In this document: one piece after another, positions 16,773 to 26,385 of the stretch
Layout: each line of letters opens with the position of its first letter
How positions within the stretch are numbered: position 1 is the first letter of the stretch
Assembly: GCA_947498815.1 (NCBI GenBank)
Contig: CANMLU010000001.1
Coordinates: 372,001-436,000, forward strand
DNA length: 64,000 nucleotides
Direction of reading: 5' to 3'
DNA from: an uncultured Aquimarina sp.
Lineage (GTDB): Bacteria; Bacteroidota; Bacteroidia; Flavobacteriales; Flavobacteriaceae
Position numbers and translations under genes: made by a program
The notes under the pieces: generated by a model
Databases searched by the model: none
What the model saw: the letters and a program-made list of their open reading frames with translations, nothing else
Told to the model about the DNA's origin: nothing

Positions 16773-18112
16773 TAAATAGTGTGCTAATAAAAAATGCAAA
16801 TATCGTTAATGAAGGAAAGATCATTAATGGAGATGTGTATATAGAGAATGGGATTTTTAAAGAAATAGCTCCCCAAATAAGTGCAAAATCTCCCGATGTG
16901 CAGGTTTTTGATGCTGAAGGAAAATATTTATTGCCGGGAGTAATCGATGATCAAGTACATTTTAGAGAACCAGGGCTCACTCATAAAGCGACTATAGAGA
17001 CAGAATCTAGAGCCGCAGTTGCCGGTGGGATCACCTCTTTTATAGAGATGCCAAATACAGTACCACAAACTACAACCATAGAAAAATTAGAAGAGAAATT
17101 TGATATTGCTTCAAAAACGAGCTATGCAAATTATTCTTTTATGTTTGGAGGCACAAACGATAATCTTGAAGAAATTCTTAAGGTAGATCCTAAAACTGTG
17201 GCCGGGCTTAAGTTGTTCTTAGGGTCTTCGACTGGAAATATGTTAGTGGATAATCCTGAAGTACTTGAAAAAATATTTTCTTCTACAGATTTGGTGATTT
17301 CGGTTCATTGTGAAGATGAGCAAACCATTAGAGAGAATACTGCAAAATTCAAAGGAGAATATGGTGATGATATTCCGATAAAGTTTCATCCCATAATCCG
17401 AAGTGAAGAGGCGTGTTATTTGTCTTCGTCAAATGCAGTGGCATTAGCAAAGAAAACCGGAGCTAGACTACATGTTTTTCATTTATCTACGGCCAAAGAG
17501 TTGGAATTATTTACGAATAAAATTCCTCTTGCAGAAAAGAAAATTACTGCAGAAGTATGTATTCATCATTTATGGTTTTCTGATGAAAATTATGCCGAAA
17601 AAGGGACCTTTATAAAATGGAACCCTGCTGTAAAAACCGCCAATGACAGAGAAGCACTATTTGATGCCTTATTAGATGATCGATTAGACGTAATAGCAAC
17701 GGATCACGCTCCGCACACTCTTGAAGAAAAGGAGAATGTATATACCAAAGCACCTTCTGGAGGTCCATTAGTGCAGCATGCGCTTCCGGCCATGTTGGAG
17801 TTTTTTCATCAGGAAAAAATAAGCTTGGAGAAAATTGTAGAAAAAATGTGCCACAATCCGGCGATACTATTTCAGGTCAGTAAAAGAGGATTTATTAAAG
17901 AGGGTTATTGTGCCGATGCTGTATTGGTTGATCTTAATGCGCCATGGACCGTTAACAAGGATAATATCGCCTATAAATGTGGTTGGTCACCTTTTGAAGG
18001 GACTACTTTTAAATCCAGAATCACCCATACATTTGTTAATGGAAGTCTGGTCTATAAGAATTTTAAATTCTATGACATTAAGAACGCGCATAGATTAACT
18101 TTTGAAAGATGA
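16769..18112 (+). CDS. pyrC: Dihydroorotase (amidohydrolase family)
   Basis: A 447-residue class I-type dihydroorotase, which makes dihydroorotate from carbamoyl aspartate in pyrimidine synthesis. Motifs include PGVIDDQVHFREPG, GGITSFIEMPNT, GLKLFLGSSTGN, VSVH-like ISVHCEDEQ, HVFHLST and the catalytic IATDHAPHT. The first metal-binding pair is QVH where most family members have HxH. I have seen this variant in Bacteroidota relatives, so it may mark a subgroup rather than loss of activity. It overlaps its neighbours by 4 bp on both sides. Confidence 0.85.
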   Translation: MINSVLIKNANIVNEGKIINGDVYIENGIFKEIAPQISAKSPDVQVFDAEGKYLLPGVIDDQVHFREPGLTHKATIETESRAAVAGGITSFIEMPNTVPQTTTIEKLEEKFDIASKTSYANYSFMFGGTNDNLEEILKVDPKTVAGLKLFLGSSTGNMLVDNPEVLEKIFSSTDLVISVHCEDEQTIRENTAKFKGEYGDDIPIKFHPIIRSEEACYLSSSNAVALAKKTGARLHVFHLSTAKELELFTNKIPLAEKKITAEVCIHHLWFSDENYAEKGTFIKWNPAVKTANDREALFDALLDDRLDVIATDHAPHTLEEKENVYTKAPSGGPLVQHALPAMLEFFHQEKISLEKIVEKMCHNPAILFQVSKRGFIKEGYCADAVLVDLNAPWTVNKDNIAYKCGWSPFEGTTFKSRITHTFVNGSLVYKNFKFYDIKNAHRLTFER

Positions 18113-18606
18113 TTAGAGTTATATTATATTTTGCCGTTGTTTTGGTAATTTTTTCTTGTCAAAGTATTGAGAAAGCTGCCAAACCAGAAACCATAATAGA
18201 TGAAGATCGTATGGTTGAGATTCTTACGGAAATAGCTTTTATTAAAGCCGCAAAATCGTCGTATAGAAAAAATCTTAATGAGAAAAATTTTGATGCAGAG
18301 TCTTATATACTCAAAAAGTTTGACATCGATAGCACTGTTTTTGCACAAAATAATGCGTGGTATGCTGATCAGTTGGAAACCTACGAGAAGATTTTTGAGA
18401 GGGTTAAAACTAATTTGAAGCAGGAAGAAGTTAAGTACGAAAAACTGAAAAAACGAGAAGATTCGATTAAGAAGGTTGAAGATTCTATTAAAAAAGCTAA
18501 AGACGCATTGGAAGCAAAGGAAAAACTGGGTACAAAGGATCAAATTGAGAAGGAAATAGCCAATGCCAAGAAAAAGAGAATTACAACTCCTTCAGAAAAT
18601 GAGTAG
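18109..18606 (+). CDS. DUF4296 family lipoprotein
   Basis: A 165-residue protein with a lipoprotein signal (VVLVIFSC, cysteine about residue 17). The DUF4296 domain follows (about 30-110; RMVEILTEIAFIKAAKS), then a lysine- and glutamate-rich coiled-coil tail with repeated REDSIKK/EDSIKK units. Function unknown. It follows the dihydroorotase with an ATGA overlap, an arrangement known in flavobacteria, and overlaps the convergent epimerase gene by 26 bp at its 3' end. Confidence 0.82.
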   Translation: MIRVILYFAVVLVIFSCQSIEKAAKPETIIDEDRMVEILTEIAFIKAAKSSYRKNLNEKNFDAESYILKKFDIDSTVFAQNNAWYADQLETYEKIFERVKTNLKQEEVKYEKLKKREDSIKKVEDSIKKAKDALEAKEKLGTKDQIEKEIANAKKKRITTPSENE

Positions 18607-19591
18607 CCGTTTTATCTACAGCTTTTTTAATAGGGATAAAAGTATAGGATAGCGCATTTTTAATCTTATCGTTTTTGTAATTCGAGTTCGTGAGTGCACT
18701 TCGTATAGAGGATTTAAAAATAGATCGTTTTGATCTAAAAAGACGATGACTTATAAGCTGAGTATAGTATGCGATTTTCAACAAAAATAAAGTAGCTTGT
18801 TTCGTTGGAACAGGTTTGTTTAAAGCCTCTACAATCATAGAAAAAGCAGTTTTGTAGCTTAGGTTTTCACTCACCAGCACATATCTTTCATTTTGATAAG
18901 TGCCAAGCATAAGTTGATGCATGATTTTGATAACATCATCAACAGCAATATACCCGGTGGCTCCTGAAGTATAGTATTTCATTCCTGCATAGATTCGTTT
19001 GAACAAAAAACCACTACCACCGTTATAAAAACCTGGTCCAATAATAATACCTGGATTTACGATTACGGTATTTAACCCTTCTTGCACTCCTCTCCATACT
19101 TCCATTTCGGCCCCGTATTTTGTAATTGCATATACAGAATTAGGAATTTCTGGATTCCACTCAGCAGTTTCATCTATAAAGGATTTTGATGGATCTTCAC
19201 CCAAAGTTGCAATTGAACTTACATAGCATAGCTTTGAGACCATATTGCTAAGGCATAAGTTTACAATATTGGCTGTACCTTCAATATTTACTTTACGAAG
19301 TTTTTTATAGTGGGATGGGTTAAAACTGATTTTTGCTGCACAATGATACACATGAGTAATACCTTGAAATGCTTCAGTTAATGTTGGGACATCATTGATA
19401 TCGGTTTGTATCCATTCTATTGCTTCAAATAGATTCTTTTTTCCATTAGGTAAAAGTGAAGAAATTATTTTTCGTGTGTAGTCCTTTTTGGTCTCCGATC
19501 GATACAAAGCACGAACCTTTTGATCTTCTTGTATAAGTATAACTAACAAATGGGTGCCGACTAAGCCTGTTGCTCCTGTGACTAATATCAT
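18581..19591 (-). CDS. NAD-dependent epimerase/dehydratase family protein
   Basis: A 336-residue extended short-chain dehydrogenase. The NAD-binding motif TGATGLVGTHLL is at residues 5-16, the catalytic tyrosine-lysine pair is in YAITKYGAE near 153-161, and NPGIIIGPGFYNGGSG follows. The closest recognisable families reduce or epimerise nucleotide sugars or dihydroflavonol-like substrates; the substrate cannot be read from the sequence. Its last 26 bp overlap the convergent DUF4296 gene. Confidence 0.83.
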   Translation of the reverse strand: MILVTGATGLVGTHLLVILIQEDQKVRALYRSETKKDYTRKIISSLLPNGKKNLFEAIEWIQTDINDVPTLTEAFQGITHVYHCAAKISFNPSHYKKLRKVNIEGTANIVNLCLSNMVSKLCYVSSIATLGEDPSKSFIDETAEWNPEIPNSVYAITKYGAEMEVWRGVQEGLNTVIVNPGIIIGPGFYNGGSGFLFKRIYAGMKYYTSGATGYIAVDDVIKIMHQLMLGTYQNERYVLVSENLSYKTAFSMIVEALNKPVPTKQATLFLLKIAYYTQLISHRLFRSKRSIFKSSIRSALTNSNYKNDKIKNALSYTFIPIKKAVDKTATHFLKEL

Positions 19592-19668
19592 AGCATAGAT
19601 TCTACAGAACTAAAGTAAGCATATTTAGGATTTCTGAGGTATTCATAGCTCAATATTATTCATATTTT

Positions 19669-19676
19669 TATCTTTG
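19669..19676 (+). promoter_or_regulatory. tyrS -7 element
   Basis: TATCTTTG, a perfect TAnnTTTG match, 25 bp before the tyrS ATG. Confidence 0.6.
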
Positions 19677-19701
19677 TCGCTCTTAAAAGAAAGATAAAGA
19701 A

Positions 19702-20997
19702 ATGGCCAAGAATTTTATTGAAGAATTACGTTGGAGAGGTATGTTACATGATGCAATGCCTGGAACCGAAGAATATTTAATGGAGCAAATGCGATCTGCC
19801 TACGTTGGGTTTGATCCTACAGCAGATTCATTGCATATTGGTAACCTGGTTCCGATCATGCTATTGGCACATTATCAAAGAGCTGGCCATAAACCTTTTG
19901 CATTGGTTGGTGGTGCTACTGGTATGATAGGTGATCCGTCTGGAAAATCTGCAGAGCGCAATCTTTTGGATGAAAAAACGCTGCGTCATAACCAGGAAGC
20001 CATAAAAGCACAACTTGGAAGGTTTTTGGATTTTGAAAGTGATGTTCCTAATGCGGCGGTATTAGTGAACAATTATGATTGGATGAAAGATTTTTCATTT
20101 CTTGGTTTTATAAGAGATGTAGGTAAGCATATCACCGTTAATTATATGATGGCCAAAGATTCTGTAAAGAATAGAATTTCTTCAGAATCATCAGACGGGA
20201 TGTCGTTTACCGAATTTACCTACCAGTTAGTGCAGGGATATGATTTCTTACACTTGTATAAAGAACACGAATGTACATTGCAAATGGGAGGGAGTGACCA
20301 ATGGGGTAATATTACCACGGGTACAGAGTTGATACGAAGAATCGGTGGAGGAAAAGGGTATGCATTAACTTGTCCACTAATCACAAAATCTGATGGTTCG
20401 AAGTTTGGGAAGTCTGAAGGAGGTAATGTTTGGTTAGATGCCAATAGAACCTCGCCGTATAAGTTTTACCAGTATTGGTTAAACACTAGTGATGAAGATG
20501 CAGAAAAGTACATCAAGATTTTTACGTTTTTAACCAAAGAAGAAATAGAAAATCTTACTAAAGAACATAAAGAAGCTCCGCATCAGAGAATTTTGCAAAA
20601 GAAATTGGCAGATGAAGTTACTGTGATTGTGCATTCTCAAGAAGATTTGGACAATGCGATTAAAGCGTCTAATATTCTTTTCGGAAAATCAACATCTGCC
20701 GATCTTATGAACCTTGATGAAGCTACTTTTTTGGATGTTTTTGACGGTGTGCCACAAGCCGAAGTATCAAAAGATGTTATAATAAATGGTTTGGATATTA
20801 TAGGAGCCTTGGTAGAACATACAAGTTTTCTAAAATCAAATGGCGAAGCTCGAAGGGCGCTAAAAGAGAACTCTATTTCTGTAAATAAAGAAAAAGTAAA
20901 AGAGGGTTTTTCTATTTCTGAAAAAGATTTGATTAATGGGCAATTTGTATTATTACAAAGAGGTAAGAAAAACTACTTTGTGGTTAGAGTAGCTTAA
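19702..20997 (+). CDS. tyrS: Tyrosyl-tRNA synthetase
   Basis: A 431-residue class I synthetase. HIGN (HIGH motif) is at residues 45-48, [14 protein letters not shown] is in the active site, the tyrosine-binding QGYDFLHL and [10 protein letters not shown] follow, and KFGKS is the KMSKS equivalent. The C-terminal S4-like RNA-binding domain occupies about the last 70 residues ([17 protein letters not shown]). Length is typical of the bacterial TyrRS. Confidence 0.97.
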   Translation: MAKNFIEELRWRGMLHDAMPGTEEYLMEQMRSAYVGFDPTADSLHIGNLVPIMLLAHYQRAGHKPFALVGGATGMIGDPSGKSAERNLLDEKTLRHNQEAIKAQLGRFLDFESDVPNAAVLVNNYDWMKDFSFLGFIRDVGKHITVNYMMAKDSVKNRISSESSDGMSFTEFTYQLVQGYDFLHLYKEHECTLQMGGSDQWGNITTGTELIRRIGGGKGYALTCPLITKSDGSKFGKSEGGNVWLDANRTSPYKFYQYWLNTSDEDAEKYIKIFTFLTKEEIENLTKEHKEAPHQRILQKKLADEVTVIVHSQEDLDNAIKASNILFGKSTSADLMNLDEATFLDVFDGVPQAEVSKDVIINGLDIIGALVEHTSFLKSNGEARRALKENSISVNKEKVKEGFSISEKDLINGQFVLLQRGKKNYFVVRVA

Positions 20998-21050
20998 TAG
21001 AATAGTAACCTGAGTCTGTCGAGGGCTTACCATTGCATATCATAAAAAAA

Positions 21051-21085
21051 CAAAGCCTACCAGAATTTCTTCCAAGTAGGCTTTG
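21051..21085 (-). terminator. Terminator of the YHS-protein gene
   Basis: A 10-bp stem, CAAAGCCTAC (21051-21060) with GTAGGCTTTG (21076-21085), with an A-run at 21044-21050 that reads as a T-tract on the reverse strand. It terminates the gene at 21147-21596; it may also stop tyrS read-through. Confidence 0.8.
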
Positions 21086-21146
21086 TCAACTAACCAATCA
21101 ATTATTGAAAAAACTTAGCATTACATGCAGCTTCAATACTACTGCA

Positions 21147-21596
21147 TTACTTTTTTATTTTAATATTTTGCCAATTTTCATCGGCCTTAGTTTGTAATTT
21201 TTCTGCATCTTCATCTATCCATTTATCCAAGGTGTTAATTCCCCAGGAATTGTAAAATAAATATAATTTGCCATCCCTTACTTCAAAAGTTTTGGGATTG
21301 ATATCAACTTTTTCGCTATTGACTGCTACGGCATATGCACAATAGCCACCATATTGAGGAACATACTTTCCGGGATTTTTCTTGAATTTATCTAAATTCA
21401 ACTGATTTGCAAACTTATATTTTGTATTATCATGTATAGCTACAAACTTGCTATCCCCTTTTATTGCTTTATTGCTAAAATACGCTGTAACATCATAACC
21501 TTCTGCTACAAAACCTTTCTTAACGTTATAATCTTGTTGTTGAGCACTTATCGTTATCGTAAACAACAGAAACAATAAGATCAATTTGTTTTTCAT
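21147..21596 (-). CDS. Secreted YHS domain protein
   Basis: A 149-residue protein with a signal peptide (MKNKLILLFLLFTITISAQ). A YHS-type domain follows (about 22-110), in which GYDVTAYFSNKAIKGDSKF and PQYGGYCAYAVA are recognisable. YHS domains are small beta-rich modules, often near metal-handling proteins. The ligand is unknown. It looks monocistronic. Confidence 0.85.
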   Translation of the reverse strand: MKNKLILLFLLFTITISAQQQDYNVKKGFVAEGYDVTAYFSNKAIKGDSKFVAIHDNTKYKFANQLNLDKFKKNPGKYVPQYGGYCAYAVAVNSEKVDINPKTFEVRDGKLYLFYNSWGINTLDKWIDEDAEKLQTKADENWQNIKIKK

Positions 21597-21706
21597 TCCT
21601 TTTTATTAGTATGTTTCGTGTATTAGGTCGGAACAAAGTCCAAATCATTACAATTTTAACATAAATATAATATTTGTAGTAGATTAGGTTGGAATTGTTA
21701 TATGAC

Positions 21707-22687
21707 TTATAATGCCATTAAATTACATCCTCTTATATCGCTATGATCAAATCTCCCCAAAACTTCAAACGCTCCCGTCTCATTGATCTTACCCAAATCT
21801 TGAGTTGCAATAAATGAGCATGAGTTAATGTTGGCTAGATCTATAATGTTTACTCCTCCGGTTTTATTAGGGCCCAGAACAGATAAAGCATCTTCGGGGT
21901 TTCTGATCAATATTTTCATCCAGGGGGGACAATGAAATACGCCATCACCTTTTGAATAGGCCTGAGATAATAACTCCGTCATGCCATACTCACTATGGAT
22001 TTGAGAAACGCCAAATCCATCTTTCAAGATCTCATGTAGTTCTTGTCGAATCATTTCTTTTCTTTTGCCTTTCATACCACCCGTTTCCATAACTATTGTA
22101 GTGTCATTTAACTGGATGTTGTAATTTTCGACCAGATCAAGTAGAGCAAAAGAAACCCCTAGTAGAAGTATTTTTTTATTCTCATGATTAAGTTGCTCAA
22201 GCGTTTTGACAAGTTTTTTATGATCATATAGATAGAAACCACTTTCTGGATGTTGACTATCTGCGATCATTTTCTCTACCATATAGATTAGAGAAGAACC
22301 TTCTCTTTCTAGATATGAAGGTAGCAAAGCTAGCACAACGTAGTCTTTTATGTCTCCATAGAAATTTTGAAACCCCTTTTGAAAGCTTTTCTCGTATATT
22401 TTAAGATCACTTACATAATGTTTGCTAGTTAAGCTTCCTGTAGTGCCGCTGCTCGTAAAAATTTTATGTATTGGAGAGGTGGTGCTTACAATTTTTTCTT
22501 GTTTAAAAAACTGAATAGGTAAATAAGGAATATCATTCACGCATTTTACTGCAGTTTTTGTAGTCCCAAGAAGATTACAAAACCTTTGATAGGTATGATT
22601 ATTAAGATATTGATGATTAAAAACTCGTAGTGCTGCTTTTTCAAAATCAAGGTTGTTTTGAATAGAAAAAATGGTTTCTGCAAGCAT
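21707..22687 (-). CDS. LuxE-like acyl-protein synthetase family protein
   Basis: A 326-residue protein of the LuxE/acyl-protein synthetase family, part of the adenylate-forming superfamily. The nucleotide-binding loop is FTSSGTTGS near residues 86-94. METGGMKGKRKEM and HSEYGMTELLSQAY near the middle, and RCD-like ATQDLGKI near the end, match the adenylation fold. LuxE activates a fatty acid as acyl-AMP and transfers it to its own cysteine. Flavobacterial relatives exist outside any luminescence operon, and no lux genes are near, so the acid and acceptor are unknown. Confidence 0.8.
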   Translation of the reverse strand: MLAETIFSIQNNLDFEKAALRVFNHQYLNNHTYQRFCNLLGTTKTAVKCVNDIPYLPIQFFKQEKIVSTTSPIHKIFTSSGTTGSLTSKHYVSDLKIYEKSFQKGFQNFYGDIKDYVVLALLPSYLEREGSSLIYMVEKMIADSQHPESGFYLYDHKKLVKTLEQLNHENKKILLLGVSFALLDLVENYNIQLNDTTIVMETGGMKGKRKEMIRQELHEILKDGFGVSQIHSEYGMTELLSQAYSKGDGVFHCPPWMKILIRNPEDALSVLGPNKTGGVNIIDLANINSCSFIATQDLGKINETGAFEVLGRFDHSDIRGCNLMAL

Positions 22688-22775
22688 AAATATTGTTCAA
22701 CGAATTTGTAGAACAAAGGTATAAAAACACATTCCTCTTTTAGAAGAAAATCGATATAAAATAATGTGGATTACT

Positions 22776-23123
22776 TTATTGTATAATAAGTTTTTTGGTA
22801 GCGGTTATCTTTCCTTCTTTAACCTTAATTACATACACCCCTCGATTTAAGCGGCTAATGTCTAATTCTTTACCTATTAAAACTTTAAATAACACTTTTT
22901 CTCCTAAAGCTGAGAAAATAGTAACAGTTTTGGTAAGTTCTAAATCCGAAGTAATGTATAAAACACTTCCGGCGGGAGCTGGATTAGGGTATATGCTTAA
23001 TCCTTCTATCTTTATTTCTCCAGAATCTTGTTTTTCATATGAGTTAGACTGCGCTTGAATTCCTGAAGTGAAGGAAAAGCCAATCAAACCTAAACAAATA
23101 AACAGCAAGTAGATTTTTTTCAT
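22776..23123 (-). CDS. Small secreted protein consisting mainly of a T9SS type A sorting domain
   Basis: A 115-residue protein: signal peptide (residues 1-24, ending in IQAQ), a 16-residue linker, then a complete type IX secretion C-terminal domain from LSIYPNPAPAGSVLYI to GVYVIKVKEGKITATKKLIIQ. Such domains normally sit at the end of large cargo proteins and are cleaved during export to the cell surface. Here almost no cargo is left. It may be a remnant of a larger gene or a real small protein. The upstream 290 bp show no remains of a larger frame. Confidence 0.85.
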   Translation of the reverse strand: MKKIYLLFICLGLIGFSFTSGIQAQSNSYEKQDSGEIKIEGLSIYPNPAPAGSVLYITSDLELTKTVTIFSALGEKVLFKVLIGKELDISRLNRGVYVIKVKEGKITATKKLIIQ

Positions 23124-23298
23124 ATAACATTATTTTGGGACATTAAAGATACAATATTTAATTTTAACCGAGTTTAAAAGTTATCTACTTTTATGTTAAA
23201 TGTTGATCATAAGGTAATTACGTATGTATGTTACGGTTTTTATTTGTCAATTGGCTTTGAAATTTAAAAATAATGCTGCATATTTGTCTCATTATGAA

Positions 23299-23414
23299 AT
23301 TATAAGAATTATGTACATAATTGTGCAAACAGTCACCCCGCAATTTAGAAGCTAAGGATTTCTTCCTTGGTCATTCTCTTCTATTTTATTTTTTAATTCA
23401 TAATTCTTATTATC
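23299..23414 (+). promoter_or_regulatory. Candidate operator/leader of the MATE gene
   Basis: A perfect 16-bp palindrome, AATTATGTACATAATT, is at 23307-23322, about 100 bp before the MATE ATG. ATAAGAATTATG around 23302-23313 can also pair with CATAATTCTTAT just before the start codon (about 23400-23411), enclosing a leader with a GGATTTCTTCC hairpin. It could be a repressor operator, an RNA switch, or both. No regulator gene lies beside it. Confidence 0.4.
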
Positions 23415-24821
23415 ATGGCTCAAAATAAGCTAACCCTTTCTCGATTATTTTCTCATTTCAAAACTGCAGTTGCTGGCAAAGAACAAGAGTTTACTTCTGG
23501 CAGTATACGAAAAGCAATTTTTATGCTTTCGGTACCCATGGTGCTTGAGATGATGATGGAATCCGTGTTTTTTCTTGTAGATGCATATTTTGTTTCAAGT
23601 CTTGGTGCTAATGCCATAGCAACTGTAGGTTTAACAGAATCGGTACTTACATTAGTGTATGCTGTAGCCATAGGGCTTAGTATGGGAGTAACTGCAATTG
23701 TAGCTCGAAGAGTAGGTGAAAAGGACATTCAAGGTGCATCGCAAGCTGCTATACAATCCATTTTTTTGGGAGTCTTAGTTGCTACTGTAATTAGTGTTGT
23801 CGGAATTCTTTTTCCAAAAGAAATCCTTGGTCTTATGGGGGCAGAACCAGATCTAATCGCCAATGGTTATGGATATACTCAAGTGCTATTGGGTGGTAAT
23901 GTGACCATCATGCTTTTGTTTTTGATTAACGCTGTATTTCGTGGTGCTGGGGATGCTTCTGTAGCAATGCGCGTGTTGATTTTTTCTAATTTATTAAATA
24001 TTATTCTGGATCCAATGTTCATATTTGGATTTGGTCCTATCCCAGCCTTTGGAGTACAAGGTGCTGCCATTGCTACTACTATAGGAAGAGGGAGTGCTGT
24101 GATATTTCAATTACTCATTCTTTTTTATGGATGGAGTAAGATCAAAGTGGCGTTTAAGGATATTGTTTTTCGTGCCGAGATCATGCTTAATTTGATTAAG
24201 GTTTCTATCGGAGGGATCGGTCAATTTATTATTGGAACGTCAAGCTGGGTGTTTTTGATGCGCATCATGGCCGAGTTTGGTAGTGAAGTGTTGGCAGGAT
24301 ATACTATTGCCATACGAGTATTAATGTTTACGTTAATGCCATCTTGGGGGATGAGTAATGCTGCTGCAACACTTGTAGGTCAAAATTTGGGCGCAGCTCA
24401 ACCCGAACGTGCAGAACAATCGGTTTGGAAAACGGGTAAATATAATGCGTATTTCATGCTAGCAGTATCTATATTTTATTTAGTTTTTGCAGAAGCTATC
24501 ATAAAAATCTTTAGTGATGAGGCACTAGTCATAGAGTATGGAGCATTAAGTTTGAGAGTGATTGCCGCAGGATATGTGTTTTACGCCTATGGGATGGTCA
24601 TTATACAATCTTTTAATGGAGCAGGAGATACCAGAACGCCTACTGTGATTAATTTCTTTTGTTTTTGGGTGTTTCAGCTACCTTTTGCCTATTTGGCTGC
24701 TTTGGTTTTTGAATGGGGAGCAATGGGTGTTTTTGTATCAATTACTTTTGCCGAAATCTTAATAGCAGTAATTGGCATTATCTGGTTTAAAAAAGGAACC
24801 TGGAAAGAGGTGAAGGTATAA
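23415..24821 (+). CDS. MATE family efflux transporter
   Basis: A 468-residue inner-membrane transporter with about 12 helices in two similar halves. After a soluble N-terminus of about 30 residues, helix 1 begins at IFMLSVPMVLEMMMESVFFLVDAYFV, and the half-repeat has NAVFRGAGDASVAMR and SFNGAGDTRTPTV. MATE pumps export cationic drugs or metabolites in exchange for Na+ or H+. The substrate is unknown. A palindrome in the leader (23307) may be its operator. Confidence 0.92.
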   Translation: MAQNKLTLSRLFSHFKTAVAGKEQEFTSGSIRKAIFMLSVPMVLEMMMESVFFLVDAYFVSSLGANAIATVGLTESVLTLVYAVAIGLSMGVTAIVARRVGEKDIQGASQAAIQSIFLGVLVATVISVVGILFPKEILGLMGAEPDLIANGYGYTQVLLGGNVTIMLLFLINAVFRGAGDASVAMRVLIFSNLLNIILDPMFIFGFGPIPAFGVQGAAIATTIGRGSAVIFQLLILFYGWSKIKVAFKDIVFRAEIMLNLIKVSIGGIGQFIIGTSSWVFLMRIMAEFGSEVLAGYTIAIRVLMFTLMPSWGMSNAAATLVGQNLGAAQPERAEQSVWKTGKYNAYFMLAVSIFYLVFAEAIIKIFSDEALVIEYGALSLRVIAAGYVFYAYGMVIIQSFNGAGDTRTPTVINFFCFWVFQLPFAYLAALVFEWGAMGVFVSITFAEILIAVIGIIWFKKGTWKEVKV

Positions 24822-24977
24822 CCAACAATTATATTTTCAGTAAATAAAAAAGATTTTTTCTCAGTTTCGAAAAATGGAACTGATACTAATTAGTATCGTA
24901 CTCAAATTAGTTCGAGGTTTGTTGTAAATGATACCTCAATTTGGTCATAAGTATTTTTTAAATTGTTATTAATAATT

Positions 24978-25004
24978 AAAGGCTGCCTTTTGGCAGCCTT
25001 TTTT
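24978..25004. terminator. Terminator between MATE and lipoprotein genes
   Basis: Stem AAAGGCTGCC with GGCAGCCTTT, a 4-nt loop and a T-run. It can serve both the MATE gene and the convergent lipoprotein gene. Confidence 0.88.
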
Positions 25005-25026
25005 CTTTTGTAAGATTTTTGTTGAC

Positions 25027-26352
25027 TTATAAACGAGTCCAACCAGATGCCCAAGTGTCTCCATCTTGTAAAGCACCAGCATAATTAGCGGCTTCAAAAA
25101 ATGTTCCCAAGGTAGAAGGATCAAAGTTATCTACACCATCAACGACCATAGTAAACTCATAAGTTCCAGTTAGACCATTGATTTCAAAACCTGCAGGAAT
25201 TGAAGAGCCTGTGTTGTTAAAAGGAGCTTTAGAACCATCTAAAGTGAAGTTATTAAATGTTGTAAAATTTGCAAGGTCTACAGTGGCACCACCATGATCC
25301 AAGTCAAATGAGTTTACATTATCAATAATCGAATTTCTAACAATTACTTCGTTATTATTCAAGTTGATTAAGGTTTGATCATCATCAACTTCGATTCCTT
25401 TTCCTGGAAATGCTTTGATGATGGTGTTGTACATGGTTACTTTGGTTCCTGCTCTAAACTCGATTCCTTTATTTTCACCATCTCCATCTTCTGCACCAAT
25501 TAATGTAATGTTAGAAAGTGTCGGGTTAGAGAATGGTGCTGCATCGGGAGCAGAAGATAAGTTGTCTGCTTCGATTCCTTTATCGCCTGCAGCAGAAGTT
25601 TGTTGTGCAATCCAGAACTGACCATTTCCTACCCATCCATCTGTCCAGTCAAAAGAATCATCACCAGCACCGGTTACAATAGCGTATTTTAAATCCACCG
25701 TTCCACCAAAGAATTCAATTCCATCATCATTTCCATTAAAAGCTTGTATGTATTCTAACGTGGTTCCATTACCAACACCATATAATGAAAGTCCATTATA
25801 TTCTGCATCATCATTAATTTTTCCACCGGTATATTCCAAACGAACATAACGTAATATACCAGAATTGTCTGAAGCATCAGTTCCCCCATAGGTAAGGTTA
25901 GCTACCTCTGTAGTAGCTGTAGTGCCTCTGTTGATTGGTGCTCTACCTGCCAGCAAAAGCCCTCCCCAGTCACCGGGGTTTGGTGTAGATTTATTTGAAG
26001 TAAATACGATTGGTTGTGCCGATGTACCTTCTGCAATGATTTTTGCTCCTTGTTCAATGGCCAAGTAGGAGAATACCCCACCTACATCACCGGCAATAAT
26101 TCGTGTGCCAGCTTCAATAGTTAGAGTTACACCGTCAACAACAGATACACCTCCTCTTAATTCGTAGACTTCATCTGAAGTTAAGTTACGATCTTCGGTT
26201 ATTTTGCCTTCAAGAATAATAGTTCCGTTAGTATTTCCTCCGCCATTTGGATTTATAATAACATCTCCGATATTATCTTCTTGTACGGTACATGCGTTAA
26301 ACAGGATTGCAGCACCCATCATTATTCCGGTAAATAAATTTTTAGTTTTCAT
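25027..26352 (-). CDS. Surface beta-helix lipoprotein paired with TonB receptor
   Basis: A 441-residue protein with a lipoprotein signal (GAAILFNAC, Cys about 21). An extended repetitive region follows, typical of a right-handed beta-helix (for example EGTSAQPIVFTSNKSTPNPGDWGG and DDGIEFFGGTVDLKYAIVTG). Acidic, asparagine-rich turns suggest metal binding. It lies 33 bp after the TonB-dependent receptor in the same operon and so should be its outer-leaflet partner. The operon is preceded by a Pho-box-like array, so a role in capturing phosphate or organophosphate is inferred. Homologues are sometimes mislabelled multidrug transporter. Confidence 0.75.
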   Translation of the reverse strand: MKTKNLFTGIMMGAAILFNACTVQEDNIGDVIINPNGGGNTNGTIILEGKITEDRNLTSDEVYELRGGVSVVDGVTLTIEAGTRIIAGDVGGVFSYLAIEQGAKIIAEGTSAQPIVFTSNKSTPNPGDWGGLLLAGRAPINRGTTATTEVANLTYGGTDASDNSGILRYVRLEYTGGKINDDAEYNGLSLYGVGNGTTLEYIQAFNGNDDGIEFFGGTVDLKYAIVTGAGDDSFDWTDGWVGNGQFWIAQQTSAAGDKGIEADNLSSAPDAAPFSNPTLSNITLIGAEDGDGENKGIEFRAGTKVTMYNTIIKAFPGKGIEVDDDQTLINLNNNEVIVRNSIIDNVNSFDLDHGGATVDLANFTTFNNFTLDGSKAPFNNTGSSIPAGFEINGLTGTYEFTMVVDGVDNFDPSTLGTFFEAANYAGALQDGDTWASGWTRL

Positions 26353-26385
26353 CGCTATAAATAATTAATTGTGTTGTTTGCTTTT

